Source: Sporosarcina globispora (lineage in GTDB: Bacteria > Bacillota > Bacilli > Bacillales > Cytobacillaceae). Taken from it: a stretch of 64,000 nucleotides of DNA. Positions 18,932-27,857 of the stretch are shown here, one piece after another. Each line of letters opens with the position of its first letter. Position 1 is the stretch's first letter. Where the stretch lies: contig NZ_LGUF01000007.1 of assembly GCF_001274725.1 (NCBI RefSeq), forward strand, positions 520,001 through 584,000, written 5' to 3'. A model generated the notes under the pieces. That model saw nothing but the letters and a program-made list of their open reading frames with translations. It was not told where the DNA came from and did no database searches. Made by a program: the position numbers and the translations under genes.

Positions 18932-21412
18932 TCAGTTGGCCTTTTGGCGGATGACATGTACCGGAATGCTTGTCCATTTTGGTGTATTATGTTTGACCTT
19001 GGAGACCACCACCGTCATATCATCTTCAATATTTCCTGATCGGGACCGGATCACCTCTTCCATAATTAAATCAGCCACCTCTTGAGGATCGTCCGTCTTT
19101 AACTCGGATATCTTGCGCTTCATCCATAGATCAAAGTTTTCAACATGCTTGGGCCCTTCAAAAACGCCATCACTCATCATGATCAATAAATCGCCGGCTT
19201 TAAGCTGCTCACTGACCACATCAACGTCGAATTCCTGGATAATGCCCATCGGGAGATTGCTGGCCTGAATTTTCATTACTTTTGGGCCTCTCTTTACAAA
19301 ACTTGGAGTTGATCCAATTTTCAAAAATTTCGCGTCGGCATTCTGCAGATCAATCATAGCTAAATCCAAAGTAGAGAAAATTTCGTCTGTAGTCCTTAAA
19401 GAAAGAACGGAATTGACTGATTTAATGGCAACCTGCTCTTCAATGCCCGATTGAAGAATTTTCTGCAGGAGCTGAAGTGTTTCCTGGCTTTCTGCATGAG
19501 CCCGTTCCCCATTGCCCATTCCGTCACTGATGGCAATCGCATACTTTCCGCAGCCCAGCTCGATGGTGGAAAAGCTGTCGCCTGAAACTAATCCGCCGTC
19601 CTTTGCAGCATGCGCAACACCTGTTTCGACCACGAATGCCTTGGCTGACCGGAATGTGACATTGCAGAATCCATTCGGGAACGTGGCACATTCCTCTGAA
19701 TTTACTAGTATCGTTTCTCCTAAAATATCAGATAGCATCGGCGCAATCAGCTTTTCGCATTCCCCGTGTCCCTGGCAGTATGGGATGGTCATATCAATGT
19801 CGACATTCCCCTGCTCCAGACTGTATACTTCCACCTGTTCAATATGAATGCCAAATTCCTGAAGCGCCTCGAGGATTTGCTCTTCTTGTTTATGATGGTT
19901 TTCACGCTCTCTTTGAATTTCTTTTGCAAAATCCCCCATCACTTCAGAAACACCCATCAGCTGATCAGCTACAAGCCTTCTGCTTTCCTGAACCTGCTTC
20001 TTCAGCTTTTGGTTCGCTTTAAAATAAGTCAGCTCCTGCTGGACAGCTTCTGTTACTTTTTTCGATCTTGTGCAATACTTTTCCCAATCCCTCGCTAGTT
20101 TTGGAGAAAGAGCACCTTGATTGTCGTCCACATCATGCATAATTTCCATCATATAGTCATAGGTTGTATTAAAGTTCTTTGACCAGCAATGGTCTTTCTT
20201 AAAACAGGTCTGGCATGTTTTTTCCGTTACATTGCTTAAGAAATAATCCATTTCCCTGTCTCCATCTTCTACCCATTCAGTAGGCTCATCATGAGAGGAA
20301 AAGCTTTTGGAAAGAGCCTGGAAGACGCTTGAAAACTGGGCCACGCGCTGTGCCGTCACATCGCGCATTTTTCTCATATACTGCTGCTGCTCAGCGGCAT
20401 ATTCAGGTGTTCCTGGAATGTGCTTGGCCAATTTCATCGTTAATGCCTGAGGGGTTAATAAAAATAAGAGAATCGCAGCACCTGTTTCTGACAGAGTTTT
20501 CATCAGGTTTCCGCTTCCTTCTCCATACATGCCCATCAGGAGTGTCGCAATCAGCAGGCCGAATGCAACACCAAACTTCTTTCCTTCTTTTAAAAGGCCT
20601 CCTAATAGACCTGCGAAGGCAAGCAGACTCATATGATAGAAGCTCGAAATATTTGCAAGAGAGAAGATCAAGCCGGTTACCACTCCTACTGTAGAACCAA
20701 CTGTTGCCCCTGCCACAAAGGCAAAGACCAGGACAAGATAGCGTGACATAATATGCTCGACCGATAGATCATAGACTGTCCAGCCGATTGTTCCCGTCAT
20801 GACAGAAGCCAGTATAATGATCAGGCAGACGATTTCTTCAGTCTTCAGTGATTGTCTGCGTTTATTTATGGAAAGCAGCGGCAGACCCTGCAGAAAAATA
20901 AGAGTTAATATAAAGCCTAGGCTCGATTCAACACCAGCCATCATTCCATCATATAATGACAGCTGGCCCTTCATAATGAAAGCCTCCAGGAGCTTGCCTG
21001 CCAAAAGAGTGAAGAATACATAAAAAGGCAGTGCCCTGATTTCATTATTCAGCCATTTTTTCGAGACCCGGAAAGCAAATAAAAAAATGAACGTAATCCC
21101 AAAAGCGGATACTGCATTGGATATAGACAAAGTGGCTGCCCCTGCCATTAATCCCACTAGTGCAAGCGGCGCCTTATCCCTTCGTATGAAATAAACCGCT
21201 GCAAAAAACGGAAGGCTAAATGGGGTAAGCTTCGCCAAAATCAAGGCTCTTCCAAGCAAAAAGCCAATGATCAGCAGAACATAGCCTTTTTTCAGAAAGA
21301 AATTCTCCAACCCTGATTGGAGCTTTTTTAAGCCTTTGGCATAATCCAGTTTCGGTTTGTTGAAGGGAACTTCTCCGATCGGCTCCATTACATTCCTTTC
21401 TACCTTTTCCAT
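18932..21412 (-). CDS. spoIIE: Stage II sporulation protein E (membrane PP2C phosphatase)
   Basis: Dephosphorylates SpoIIAA and thereby releases sigma-F in the forespore; also interacts with FtsZ at the polar septum. 826 residues: an N-terminal membrane domain with about ten hydrophobic helices (roughly 40-330), a central regulatory region, and a C-terminal PP2C domain with metal-binding aspartates in AISDGMGNGERA, MMSDGVFEG and IEDDMTVVVS. The start MEKVERNV matches the B. subtilis N terminus; GGGGAG lies 11 nt upstream. Its promoter shows the 21-nt spacing of Spo0A-activated promoters (separate entry). The gap after it is filled by repeats. Confidence 0.97.
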   Translation of the reverse strand: MEKVERNVMEPIGEVPFNKPKLDYAKGLKKLQSGLENFFLKKGYVLLIIGFLLGRALILAKLTPFSLPFFAAVYFIRRDKAPLALVGLMAGAATLSISNAVSAFGITFIFLFAFRVSKKWLNNEIRALPFYVFFTLLAGKLLEAFIMKGQLSLYDGMMAGVESSLGFILTLIFLQGLPLLSINKRRQSLKTEEIVCLIIILASVMTGTIGWTVYDLSVEHIMSRYLVLVFAFVAGATVGSTVGVVTGLIFSLANISSFYHMSLLAFAGLLGGLLKEGKKFGVAFGLLIATLLMGMYGEGSGNLMKTLSETGAAILLFLLTPQALTMKLAKHIPGTPEYAAEQQQYMRKMRDVTAQRVAQFSSVFQALSKSFSSHDEPTEWVEDGDREMDYFLSNVTEKTCQTCFKKDHCWSKNFNTTYDYMMEIMHDVDDNQGALSPKLARDWEKYCTRSKKVTEAVQQELTYFKANQKLKKQVQESRRLVADQLMGVSEVMGDFAKEIQRERENHHKQEEQILEALQEFGIHIEQVEVYSLEQGNVDIDMTIPYCQGHGECEKLIAPMLSDILGETILVNSEECATFPNGFCNVTFRSAKAFVVETGVAHAAKDGGLVSGDSFSTIELGCGKYAIAISDGMGNGERAHAESQETLQLLQKILQSGIEEQVAIKSVNSVLSLRTTDEIFSTLDLAMIDLQNADAKFLKIGSTPSFVKRGPKVMKIQASNLPMGIIQEFDVDVVSEQLKAGDLLIMMSDGVFEGPKHVENFDLWMKRKISELKTDDPQEVADLIMEEVIRSRSGNIEDDMTVVVSKVKHNTPKWTSIPVHVIRQKAN

Positions 21413-21448
21413 TAAACTACACTCCCCATATTTTTATCGTTGCTGACA

Positions 21449-21481
21449 ATTATAAAAGCCAGCGTCCCAGAAGTTTGTCAA
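21449..21481 (-). promoter_or_regulatory. spoIIE promoter, Spo0A-activated type
   Basis: Minus-strand TTGACA (21476-21481) and TATAAT (21449-21454) are both perfect but are 21 nt apart, not 17. B. subtilis spoIIE and spoIIG promoters have this 21-22-nt spacing and need Spo0A~P bound at the -35. A 0A-like box overlaps the -35 on the plus strand (TGTCAAA, 21476-21482), and a second, CGTCGAA, lies near 21508-21514 on the minus strand; each differs by one base from TGNCGAA. Confidence 0.75.
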
Positions 21482-21696
21482 AATAGCGGACAAGCCCCTG
21501 CTTTTCGTTCGACGGTTTTCCACTATATATGGGGATAGATAACAAGATTTAAGATTTCATCTGTTGAAGTTCATTTCCTTTCTGACAAAAATAGTAAACA
21601 AACCCTTGAAATTACAGCTTTCTGAAGAAAGAGAAGCATGGAAGAAATTGACGAAGCGGCATGGGAGATTTACGACATATTTCTTTAAATATATTA

Positions 21697-21725
21697 TTGA
21701 CTTCCCTTTTAAAAATTTGTATTAT
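21697..21725 (+). promoter_or_regulatory. Promoter of the tRNA-Met/tRNA-Glu unit
   Basis: TTGACT (21697-21702), 17 nt, TATTAT (21720-21725), on the plus strand 44 nt upstream of tRNA-Met. The rest of the spoIIE-tRNA gap (21482-21696) shows only the Spo0A-type boxes described for spoIIE and no gene. Confidence 0.7.
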
Positions 21726-21768
21726 AAATCTTGTGCTTCAGAGCACATCTATGAATCTATTGAAATAT

Positions 21769-21842
21769 GGCGGTGTAGCTCAGCTGGCTAGAGCGTACGG
21801 TTCATACCCGTGAGGTCGGGGGTTCGATCCCCTCCGCCGCTA
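21769..21842 (+). tRNA. tRNA-Met (CAT)
   Basis: 74-nt cloverleaf with D-arm GCTCAGCTGGCTAGAGC, anticodon loop TTCATAC (CAT at 21803-21805) and T-arm GGGGGTTCGATCCCC. The acceptor stem pairs 21769-21775 with 21835-21841. CCA is not encoded (TCA follows A73). The T-arm and the paired first position (G-T) suggest elongator rather than initiator Met. Encoded opposite to its neighbours, as is the case between yabR and spoIIE in B. subtilis. Confidence 0.93.
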
Positions 21843-21904
21843 TCATGAAATATTCGGGGTTCGTGCTTGGAACACGCAAGCTGCCTCAACATTTATATTA
21901 TCCT

Positions 21905-21976
21905 GGCCCGTTGGTCAAGCGGTTAAGACACCGCCCTTTCACGGCGGTAACACGGGTTCGAATCCCGTACGGGTCA
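21905..21976 (+). tRNA. tRNA-Glu (TTC)
   Basis: 72 nt; acceptor GGCCCGT pairs with ACGGGTC, anticodon loop CTTTCAC (TTC at 21938-21940), T-loop GGTTCGAATCC. CCA is not encoded. Cotranscribed with the upstream tRNA-Met and followed by a terminator. Confidence 0.94.
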
Positions 21977-21987
21977 TTTCGAAAGAG

Positions 21988-22013
21988 CGTCAGCCTTAGG
22001 CTGGCGTTTTTTT
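21988..22013 (+). terminator. Terminator of the tRNA unit
   Basis: CGTCAGCC-TTA-GGCTGGCG stem followed by seven T, 11 nt beyond tRNA-Glu. The 171 nt between it and the yabR terminator contain nothing I recognise. Confidence 0.88.
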
Positions 22014-22184
22014 GATGGTTTCAGAGGAATTTTTCTTCTTTCAGAGCATAATATGGGTTGCCACCCTGCATTTGATTGGATAAGCCCGGCTTTTTTTATT
22101 GCTTCTATTTTATCGGTCACTCCGAGCTGTATCAAGATCACACTATTAATAAGTTGGCAGCAGAATTTGTTGTAGTGCTAAACA

Positions 22185-22213
22185 CAAAAAAACAAGCCCA
22201 ATCCGGACTTGTT
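22185..22213 (-). terminator. Terminator after yabR
   Basis: AACAAGTCC/GGGCTTGTT stem with T-run on the minus strand, about 35 nt after the yabR stop. Confidence 0.75.
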
Positions 22214-22247
22214 TTCTATCCTGCTATATAGATCGATCAGCAGCAAG

Positions 22248-22703
22248 TTAGCCTTTTCTGGCGCCTTTTCCCCCACGTTTGGATTCAGTATGGCGTTTTA
22301 GCGAGGACAGACGATCTTCGCTGTCCTTTAGGAAACGAGCCATTTTGGCTTCAAAGTTTACTTTAGGGCGATGGTCGTTTGATCTGTTATGGCGAGGCCG
22401 GCCAGAATTTGAATTCCCTCTGAATTCTTTTCTGTCGCCTCTTTCAGGTCTTTCAGAACGCTCAGGCCGGTCTTTTGCCTTTTTGATGGATAATCCAATT
22501 TTGCCGTCCTTTTCGACATTAATGACTTTCACTTCAACCATGTCACCTACTTTTAGGTGATCATTAATATCTTTTACATAATTGTCAGCGACTTCACTTA
22601 TGTGCACCAGACCCGTTGAGCCTTCCGGCAGCTCCACAAATGCTCCGAAATTTGTAATGCCTGTGACCTTTCCTTTTAACTTGCTGCCTACTTCGATTGA
22701 CAT
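22248..22703 (-). CDS. yabR: S1-domain RNA-binding protein YabR
   Basis: 151 residues: one S1/OB RNA-binding domain (about 1-75; GKVTGITNFGAFVELPEGS, GLVHISEVAD, DGKIGLSIKKA) followed by a low-complexity basic/acidic linker rich in Arg, Glu and Ser, then a short helical tail. Longer than B. subtilis YabR (128 residues) through that linker. General stress protein 13/PNPase-like S1 family; precise role unknown. The ATG has AGGAGG upstream, and a family II repeat lies just beyond (starting 28 nt from the ATG). Confidence 0.92.
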   Translation of the reverse strand: MSIEVGSKLKGKVTGITNFGAFVELPEGSTGLVHISEVADNYVKDINDHLKVGDMVEVKVINVEKDGKIGLSIKKAKDRPERSERPERGDRKEFRGNSNSGRPRHNRSNDHRPKVNFEAKMARFLKDSEDRLSSLKRHTESKRGGKGARKG

Positions 22704-22730
22704 TAAAAAAATTGCCTCCTTAAAAGATGT

Positions 22731-22939
22731 AAAGTGAAACTTCCATCAGGGTACTTAGTAATTGTTGCAAAATACATCCTCAGCTCTGTCCAGCTTTACA
22801 GAATTGTATTTTCATACATATTCACTGATGGTTAGTTGAACTTATCGGGCCTTTACAGGCAGTTCCCTTTTTACTAACTTCATTAAGTTTTACTTACTTT
22901 ATAAACAAAGGGTTACTGCCTGTTAATCTGCGATAAATC
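22731..22939 (+). repeat. Family II two-hairpin repeat upstream of yabR
   Basis: Begins AAAGTGAAACTTCCATCAG and ends TGTTAATCTGCGATAAATC. Hairpin 1: CCATCAG (22743-22749) with CTGATGG (22825-22831), also an inner AAAATAC/GTATTTT pair. Then GAACTTATCGGGCCTTT, and hairpin 2: ACAGGCAGT (22855-22863) with ACTGCCTGT (22915-22923) and inner CCCTTT/AAAGGG. It fills most of the divIC-yabR gap. Confidence 0.85.
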
Positions 22940-22989
22940 AAACTTATTATATAATATACAGAAACCAAAAAAAGAGTGTCAATATAGCG

Positions 22990-23400
22990 TCAGTCGGCCT
23001 TTTTTTCCTTTTTCTTTTCTTTTTCCGTCTCTTCTTCAGGGAGGTTAAAAATGATTTCGTTATTGTCAGATAGGAAATAATCTTTTCGGGCAAGCTTTGC
23101 GATATACTCATCATCATTAAGCTTAACAATTTCTTCTTCGAGCATAACTTCCTTTTTCTTCAGGTCAGCAAGCTCCTGGTCCAGCCTGGTTTTCTCCTCC
23201 ACTTTTTCTCCTAGAGCAGCAGACTGCGAAACGAGTGTGGAGATCATAAAAAATGAAACGACGGCTGCCAGTATACAAAATGCTGCTAATCTGCGAAATA
23301 ATAGCTTTCTTCTCCGGCCTGCACTGATCTCTGCTGCTTCCTGCTGTTTGACATAGCTGGTTTCCATTTTGGCTACATTTTTCTTCTTGGTAACACTCAT
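22990..23400 (-). CDS. divIC: Cell division protein DivIC (FtsB-like)
   Basis: 136 residues: short basic cytoplasmic N terminus, one transmembrane helix (about 38-58), an extracellular coiled coil (about 60-100; TRLDQELADLKKKEVMLEEE) and a charged C-terminal tail of Glu/Lys. Partner of FtsL and DivIB at the division septum. ATG with AAGGAGGGAG upstream. It follows yabQ by 15 nt, closing the yabP-yabQ-divIC unit, which matches the B. subtilis order. Confidence 0.94.
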   Translation of the reverse strand: MSVTKKKNVAKMETSYVKQQEAAEISAGRRRKLLFRRLAAFCILAAVVSFFMISTLVSQSAALGEKVEEKTRLDQELADLKKKEVMLEEEIVKLNDDEYIAKLARKDYFLSDNNEIIFNLPEEETEKEKKKEKKAD

Positions 23401-23415
23401 TTTCGCACTCCCTCC

Positions 23416-24048
23416 TTACTCTTTAGGTTTCTTCCACTTGGCAATCCATTTTAAAACATAATTCTTTATCCGCTGTAAATATCCTGCCAATTTATTATAT
23501 AACTTCTCGACTGTTTTTTTAATCTTTTTCGGCAAAAGTTTCCACAAAAGTGACAAAATCCATTTGACAGGCAGCAAAATCACCTTCAACGTGATCCAAA
23601 AGACCCTAAGCATGACTTTTAAAAGGGAATAAAGTCCTTTTCCAAGCATAACGGTTATCGCAATTACCGCCATAATAAGACCCTGGATAGGCTTATAGAT
23701 GAGCAAAGTAATGGTCTTCACGAAAAAGCGGTATATGGAGATCACCATCCGGATGGATATCTCCAATACCCGCAGATACATTTCCTTAAATAAACTTTGA
23801 TAAGCAGCAAAACCGCACAGCAAAGCAATGAAAATATAAAATCTTAATTCGCCTTTATTCACCAGAAATAAAATATAGAAGATTGCCAGGCCCTGTACGA
23901 CCCAAAAAAGAATATCGTTAATAAAAACAATCCAGCTTTTCCGTTTGGTCCTTTGCAGGAAACGATTATACGTATCAAGGGCAGCCCCAAAAGCACTTCC
24001 CATGCCGATCATCGCAAGCATGGTCACAAATTGAGTGGTCAGTGTCAT
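23416..24048 (-). CDS. yabQ: Spore cortex biosynthesis membrane protein YabQ
   Basis: 210 residues with four to five hydrophobic segments (about 1-22, 40-60, 65-90, 118-160) and a strongly basic C terminus (KKIKKTVEKLYNKLAG). The family localises to the forespore outer membrane and is required for cortex formation in B. subtilis, where it is sigma-E dependent. The ATG overlaps the yabP stop by 4 nt. Confidence 0.93.
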   Translation of the reverse strand: MTLTTQFVTMLAMIGMGSAFGAALDTYNRFLQRTKRKSWIVFINDILFWVVQGLAIFYILFLVNKGELRFYIFIALLCGFAAYQSLFKEMYLRVLEISIRMVISIYRFFVKTITLLIYKPIQGLIMAVIAITVMLGKGLYSLLKVMLRVFWITLKVILLPVKWILSLLWKLLPKKIKKTVEKLYNKLAGYLQRIKNYVLKWIAKWKKPKE

Positions 24049-24347
24049 CGGAATAACTTGCTAAAGAAACCTTTAGCCTTATCTCCATTCTGATCGTCAA
24101 TATAAACAAGGTCAAATACCTTCCCCTTGATGGAAACAATTCCCTTGTCCACATCCAGATTCTTCATCTGCAGATTCTGCCCTCTAATCGCCAGGAAGCC
24201 CATCACCGTCTCCAGCAAAAACTCTTCATTATCAAAGCTTTCCACCTGTTTAACGCCAGTAATATCAAGCAGCCTTCTGCCTCTCATAATGACATCATGT
24301 TCCTGTGTATTGGCCTTGTTTGAACTTGGCTCATAATATTGACTCAT
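24045..24347 (-). CDS. yabP: Sporulation protein YabP
   Basis: 100 residues of the YabP/YqfC family, predicted beta-rich, no signal peptide (RGRRLLDITGVKQVESF, VSIKGKVFDLVYID). A sporulation gene of unknown biochemical role, translationally coupled to yabQ. Between it and rqcP (24348-24450) there is a weak candidate mother-cell promoter, with CATAAACAT as a possible -10 at about 24381-24389 on the minus strand; too degenerate to list separately. Confidence 0.92.
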   Translation of the reverse strand: MSQYYEPSSNKANTQEHDVIMRGRRLLDITGVKQVESFDNEEFLLETVMGFLAIRGQNLQMKNLDVDKGIVSIKGKVFDLVYIDDQNGDKAKGFFSKLFR

Positions 24348-24427
24348 TATTCATCCCCCGCAATCACATAGTACATCCTTTTTGTACATGTTTATGAGTA
24401 GGTAGATTAAAATAGAACAAGCCAATA

Positions 24428-24463
24428 TGAAAAGCGGAAGCGCCTTACCCCTATGCTTCCGAT
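24428..24463 (+). repeat. Family I repeat, solo left end used as the rqcP terminator
   Basis: TGAAAAGCGGAAGCGCCTTACCC is the left terminus of family I with no right half. The inverted partner GCTTCCG comes from the last codons of rqcP, so on the minus strand CGGAAGC and GCTTCCG form a stem over the stop codon followed by CTTTTC. The fragment thus looks like part of a simple terminator. Confidence 0.55.
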
Positions 24464-24717
24464 TCTACTTTTTCTTCCTTAATAACCGAGTACATTTCCG
24501 CCGCTTCTTCCTTGCGGGTTGTTTCCTGCAGGCGCTCCACTTTTACCGTTACCAGCTTTTGGCCGAAACGGATTTGAAGCTCATCTCCAACTTTAACGGT
24601 GGAGCTTGCTTTTGCCTGCTGTCCGTTTATAGAGATTCTTCCCTGATCGGAGACTTCTTTTGCCAGTGTTCTTCTTTTAATAAGCCTTGATACTTTTAAA
24701 AATTTATCTAATCTCAT
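24451..24717 (-). CDS. rqcP: S4-domain ribosome quality control factor RqcP (YabO)
   Basis: 88 residues; the S4 RNA-binding fold spans about 1-60 ([33 protein letters not shown]). RqcP works with RqcH on obstructed 50S subunits during alanine tailing, resembling heat-shock protein 15. It follows yabN by 17 nt and the C-terminal codons contribute to a terminator hairpin. ATG with a weak GAGTGG site upstream. Confidence 0.93.
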   Translation of the reverse strand: MRLDKFLKVSRLIKRRTLAKEVSDQGRISINGQQAKASSTVKVGDELQIRFGQKLVTVKVERLQETTRKEEAAEMYSVIKEEKVESEA

Positions 24718-24734
24718 CTATTGCCACTCCTCTA

Positions 24735-26189
24735 TTAGTAACCTTTGGATTTTGCCTCATTCCAGAATTCATCGAGCTGTTCAAGCGTAAAGTCTTCAAA
24801 ATTTCTGCCGCTCATCATTACCCGTTCTTCCACATATGTAAAACGTCGGATGAATTTTTCATTAGTTTTTCTTGTTGCCTCTTCGGCATCAATTTTATAG
24901 AAACGTGAAATATTCACAAGTGCAAACAGAATATCACCAAATTCCGACTCCATCTGGGGGCTGGAGTTCGCGGCCTCCTTCTCAAATTCGTCAATCTCTT
25001 CTTTTACCTTCTCCCAGGCAGGCTCAACTTCCTTCCAGTCAAAGCCGACTTTTGCGGCTTTTTTCTGAATTTCAGCCGCTTTCATTAAGTTCGGGAATGA
25101 TTTAGGGACAGAATCCATTATGGATTCCTGCTTGTCACCCTTCTCTTCCTGCTTAATGGTCTGCCAATTCTTAAGGACATCCTCTTCATCTTCAGCCTGT
25201 ACATCACCAAAAACATGAGGATGGCGGCGGACCATTTTTTCAGAAAGGCCTTCGATCACATCATCGATGGTAAAGTAACCTTCATCCTCACCAATCTGGG
25301 CGTGAAGCATGACCTGGAGAAGGACATCTCCCAGTTCCTCTGTCATATGCTCACTATCTTCATTATCAATCGCTTCAATCAGCTCATAGGCTTCTTCAAT
25401 TAAATATTTCTTCAATGATTCATGATTTTGCTTTTTATCCCATGGGCAGCCGTTTGGACCCCGCAATTCAGCAATAATGCTCCGGAGCTTCGAAAAATCT
25501 TTATAAAGAATTGCTTCATCTTTTACAGGAGGCACGTATACAGAAGTTAAGTTATTCAGCTCCATCTTATGATCCAGTTCATGCAGCTGCACTTTTTTTA
25601 TAACTTCTTCCTTGCTGCCTGCAGCTGTTACAATATAAACCTCGTAATCGTAAGGCAGTTTTTCCATCAGTGTCAGCTTGACGTCGCTCGCAACAAACTG
25701 ATCATATACCTGTCCAATGATGACGTGCTGGGCCACCTGTATCTCATCTCTTTTTAAATCAGTTCCATCCAGCAGCTGAAATCCTTCGATCGGATCGATT
25801 TTCAATGCCTGAAATAAAGGATCAAGGAAGCTTTGTCCACCTCCGATCAAGATCTCAATGCCTCTTTGCGGCGCACGCTCTATGAGAAGCTGCACCGTAC
25901 GTTCTGCAACAAGCGGATGTCCTGGAACTCCATATGCAATATTTTTGGCAAGGGCTTCTCCCAGGAGAAAATCACAGATTTCCTCATAAACTTCCTCAAA
26001 TTGCTCATGCTTTTCATAAATATGATCAAAAGACTGATACTGCAGTCCTTCATGTTCAAGGTCGCGCAGAACTGGGTGCTCCTTTGTCCGCAGATATAGA
26101 GTCTCTGCATTTTTAAGTTTTCGATATACGCCAAAAGGAAGCTGATCCAAATCTCCTGCTCCAAGCCCGAGAATGGTTATTTTTTTCAT
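24735..26189 (-). CDS. yabN: YabN: tetrapyrrole-methylase-like domain fused to MazG pyrophosphohydrolase
   Basis: 484 residues in two domains. About 1-220 is an SAM-dependent tetrapyrrole methyltransferase fold (ITILGLGAGDLDQLPFGVY, GVPGHPLVAERT). About 230-480 carries two MazG-type NTP pyrophosphohydrolase repeats with metal-binding acids (EEAYELIEAI, EELGDVLLQVMLHAQI; SEFGDILFALVN). MazG cleans the nucleotide pool; the methylase half has no known substrate. This fusion is normal for Bacillales. It starts 6 nt after yabM and is probably coupled to it. Confidence 0.94.
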   Translation of the reverse strand: MKKITILGLGAGDLDQLPFGVYRKLKNAETLYLRTKEHPVLRDLEHEGLQYQSFDHIYEKHEQFEEVYEEICDFLLGEALAKNIAYGVPGHPLVAERTVQLLIERAPQRGIEILIGGGQSFLDPLFQALKIDPIEGFQLLDGTDLKRDEIQVAQHVIIGQVYDQFVASDVKLTLMEKLPYDYEVYIVTAAGSKEEVIKKVQLHELDHKMELNNLTSVYVPPVKDEAILYKDFSKLRSIIAELRGPNGCPWDKKQNHESLKKYLIEEAYELIEAIDNEDSEHMTEELGDVLLQVMLHAQIGEDEGYFTIDDVIEGLSEKMVRRHPHVFGDVQAEDEEDVLKNWQTIKQEEKGDKQESIMDSVPKSFPNLMKAAEIQKKAAKVGFDWKEVEPAWEKVKEEIDEFEKEAANSSPQMESEFGDILFALVNISRFYKIDAEEATRKTNEKFIRRFTYVEERVMMSGRNFEDFTLEQLDEFWNEAKSKGY

Positions 26190-26195
26190 GGCTAT

Positions 26196-27803
26196 TCATC
26201 TCCTAGTCTTTTTAGGAAGCAAGAACATGAGTTTGCTTCCAAGCGGAAGCAGAGCAAGCTCTTCCTCTTTAAAAGTATTGCCTTTAAACATGATATACAA
26301 ATACGTAAAGCCTCCAAGCGCTACGCCGGTTAATGCCTGGAAGCCAGCAAACATTCTGCCCTTTTCCGGTATTGGCAGCATGGCTGTAGCCTGAAGGTAC
26401 AGCTGCAAAACAATCGACATCATTAAAGCAGCAAATCCGACCACCAATAAAAAGCGCAGAGAAATTAATGATATTTTCAAATAAACCCGGAGCTTTACGA
26501 TAAGAAGTATTAAGACGGCAGCAAGGGCCAGGCACGAGGCTGCCGCTGCGCCGATTGTCCCGTAAGATGGCACCAATAATTGGTTCAGGCCGAGTTTTGC
26601 CGCAAATCCCAGCAGAATGGCCGCGGCCGGGAAAAAGATAAAACCCAGTCCCTGTAAAATGCCTGTGATTGTGATGATCAGGCTGCTCAGCAAAATCAGC
26701 AGACTGAGAATCGATAGGACATCCGATCCTGACGAGTTTTCAAACAGCATAATATTTGCAGGCTTTATGATATTCCAAAGCCCCACCGTTGCTGCAGCTC
26801 CAACTAAGATGCCTATTTGAAGGGCAAGTCTGATTTTATCATGAAGGAATGCGGGCTGATCTCTCATTTTTTCTTCGGAAATGAGCGGCACCAGCGACAA
26901 GGACATTGATGTTGCCACGACAATGCCCAGCTGGACAATAGGCTGTCCGCGGTCATACACACCTTTCAGTGCCTTTGCCTCTTCCCCTCCGATTCCAGAT
27001 GTTAATAGGAGCGAGTATAAATTGAATGAATCTGCGAGCTGAATGAAAATAAGCACCAGACTGCTGATGGAGATGGCAAATCCCTGTATGATAATCGTTT
27101 TGGCCAGCTTGCAGCTCTTTTTAAAGTCAATGGATATGGCTGATGGCAGGTTTTTTCTTTCTTTTATATAAAAAAAGGTGATTAAAATCAGGATTGCAAT
27201 AATTCCGCCGGTTATGGCCCCAAAAAGGGCCCCGCCTCCCACCATATAGAGAGAATTTCCTCCCTTAACAAGCAAATAAGCGGCAAGCAGTATCGTAATG
27301 ACTCTGACAAGCTGTTCTCCTACCTGGGAAACTGCAGTTGGAACCATGTTTCCTTTTCCTTGAAAATATCCCCGAAAAAGGGACAGGACCGGAAAAATAA
27401 GAAACACGGCTGCCACCACTCTGAGTAAAATCGCAAGCTGCGGATCGCCCATCCTGACAGCCAGCCAGTCTGAACCCCAATATAGAATGGAGAACCCGAT
27501 AAAACCTATTATGGACAGAACAAAGGCAGAAACTGCAAATAAATTCTGAATATCCTTCTCTTTCTTTAAAGCGGCCTGCTCGGCATAAAGCTTTGAAATA
27601 ATGACAGGGAATCCATATGTAGATAACACAATAATGATTCCATAGAAAGGATAAACCTGCTGATATATATATAAACCTACATCCCCGACGATATTTTGAA
27701 AAGGGACCCGGTAAATGGCACTTAAAATTTTTGTAATCAGGGCAGCGATCGTCAGGATAAACGCACCTTTAAACAAATCGCCTGATGTCTGAACGGGCTT
27801 CAA
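26196..27803 (-). CDS. yabM: MATE/MOP-superfamily lipid-linked polysaccharide flippase YabM
   Basis: 535 residues with about 14 hydrophobic helices of the polysaccharide_synt/MurJ-like exporter family (GAFILTIAALITKILSAIYR at the N terminus). Related to SpoVB and MurJ; the substrate is unknown and the position between yabN and spoVT identifies yabM. I take the TTG at 27801-27803 as start because AAGGAGATG lies upstream; an earlier TTG six codons back would place the site inside the gene. The gap upstream is a GC-rich periodic repeat array. Confidence 0.88.
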   Translation of the reverse strand: MKPVQTSGDLFKGAFILTIAALITKILSAIYRVPFQNIVGDVGLYIYQQVYPFYGIIIVLSTYGFPVIISKLYAEQAALKKEKDIQNLFAVSAFVLSIIGFIGFSILYWGSDWLAVRMGDPQLAILLRVVAAVFLIFPVLSLFRGYFQGKGNMVPTAVSQVGEQLVRVITILLAAYLLVKGGNSLYMVGGGALFGAITGGIIAILILITFFYIKERKNLPSAISIDFKKSCKLAKTIIIQGFAISISSLVLIFIQLADSFNLYSLLLTSGIGGEEAKALKGVYDRGQPIVQLGIVVATSMSLSLVPLISEEKMRDQPAFLHDKIRLALQIGILVGAAATVGLWNIIKPANIMLFENSSGSDVLSILSLLILLSSLIITITGILQGLGFIFFPAAAILLGFAAKLGLNQLLVPSYGTIGAAAASCLALAAVLILLIVKLRVYLKISLISLRFLLVVGFAALMMSIVLQLYLQATAMLPIPEKGRMFAGFQALTGVALGGFTYLYIMFKGNTFKEEELALLPLGSKLMFLLPKKTRR

Positions 27804-27857
27804 TTGCCCATCTCCTTCCAATTGAATTCGAAAGTATTATAGCATATTGAGCCTTTT

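Noticed and set aside
24348..24450. Sigma-E promoter before yabP
   Set aside because: The best candidate (TTCTATTTT, 13 nt, CATAAACAT) departs too much from consensus to list as a feature.
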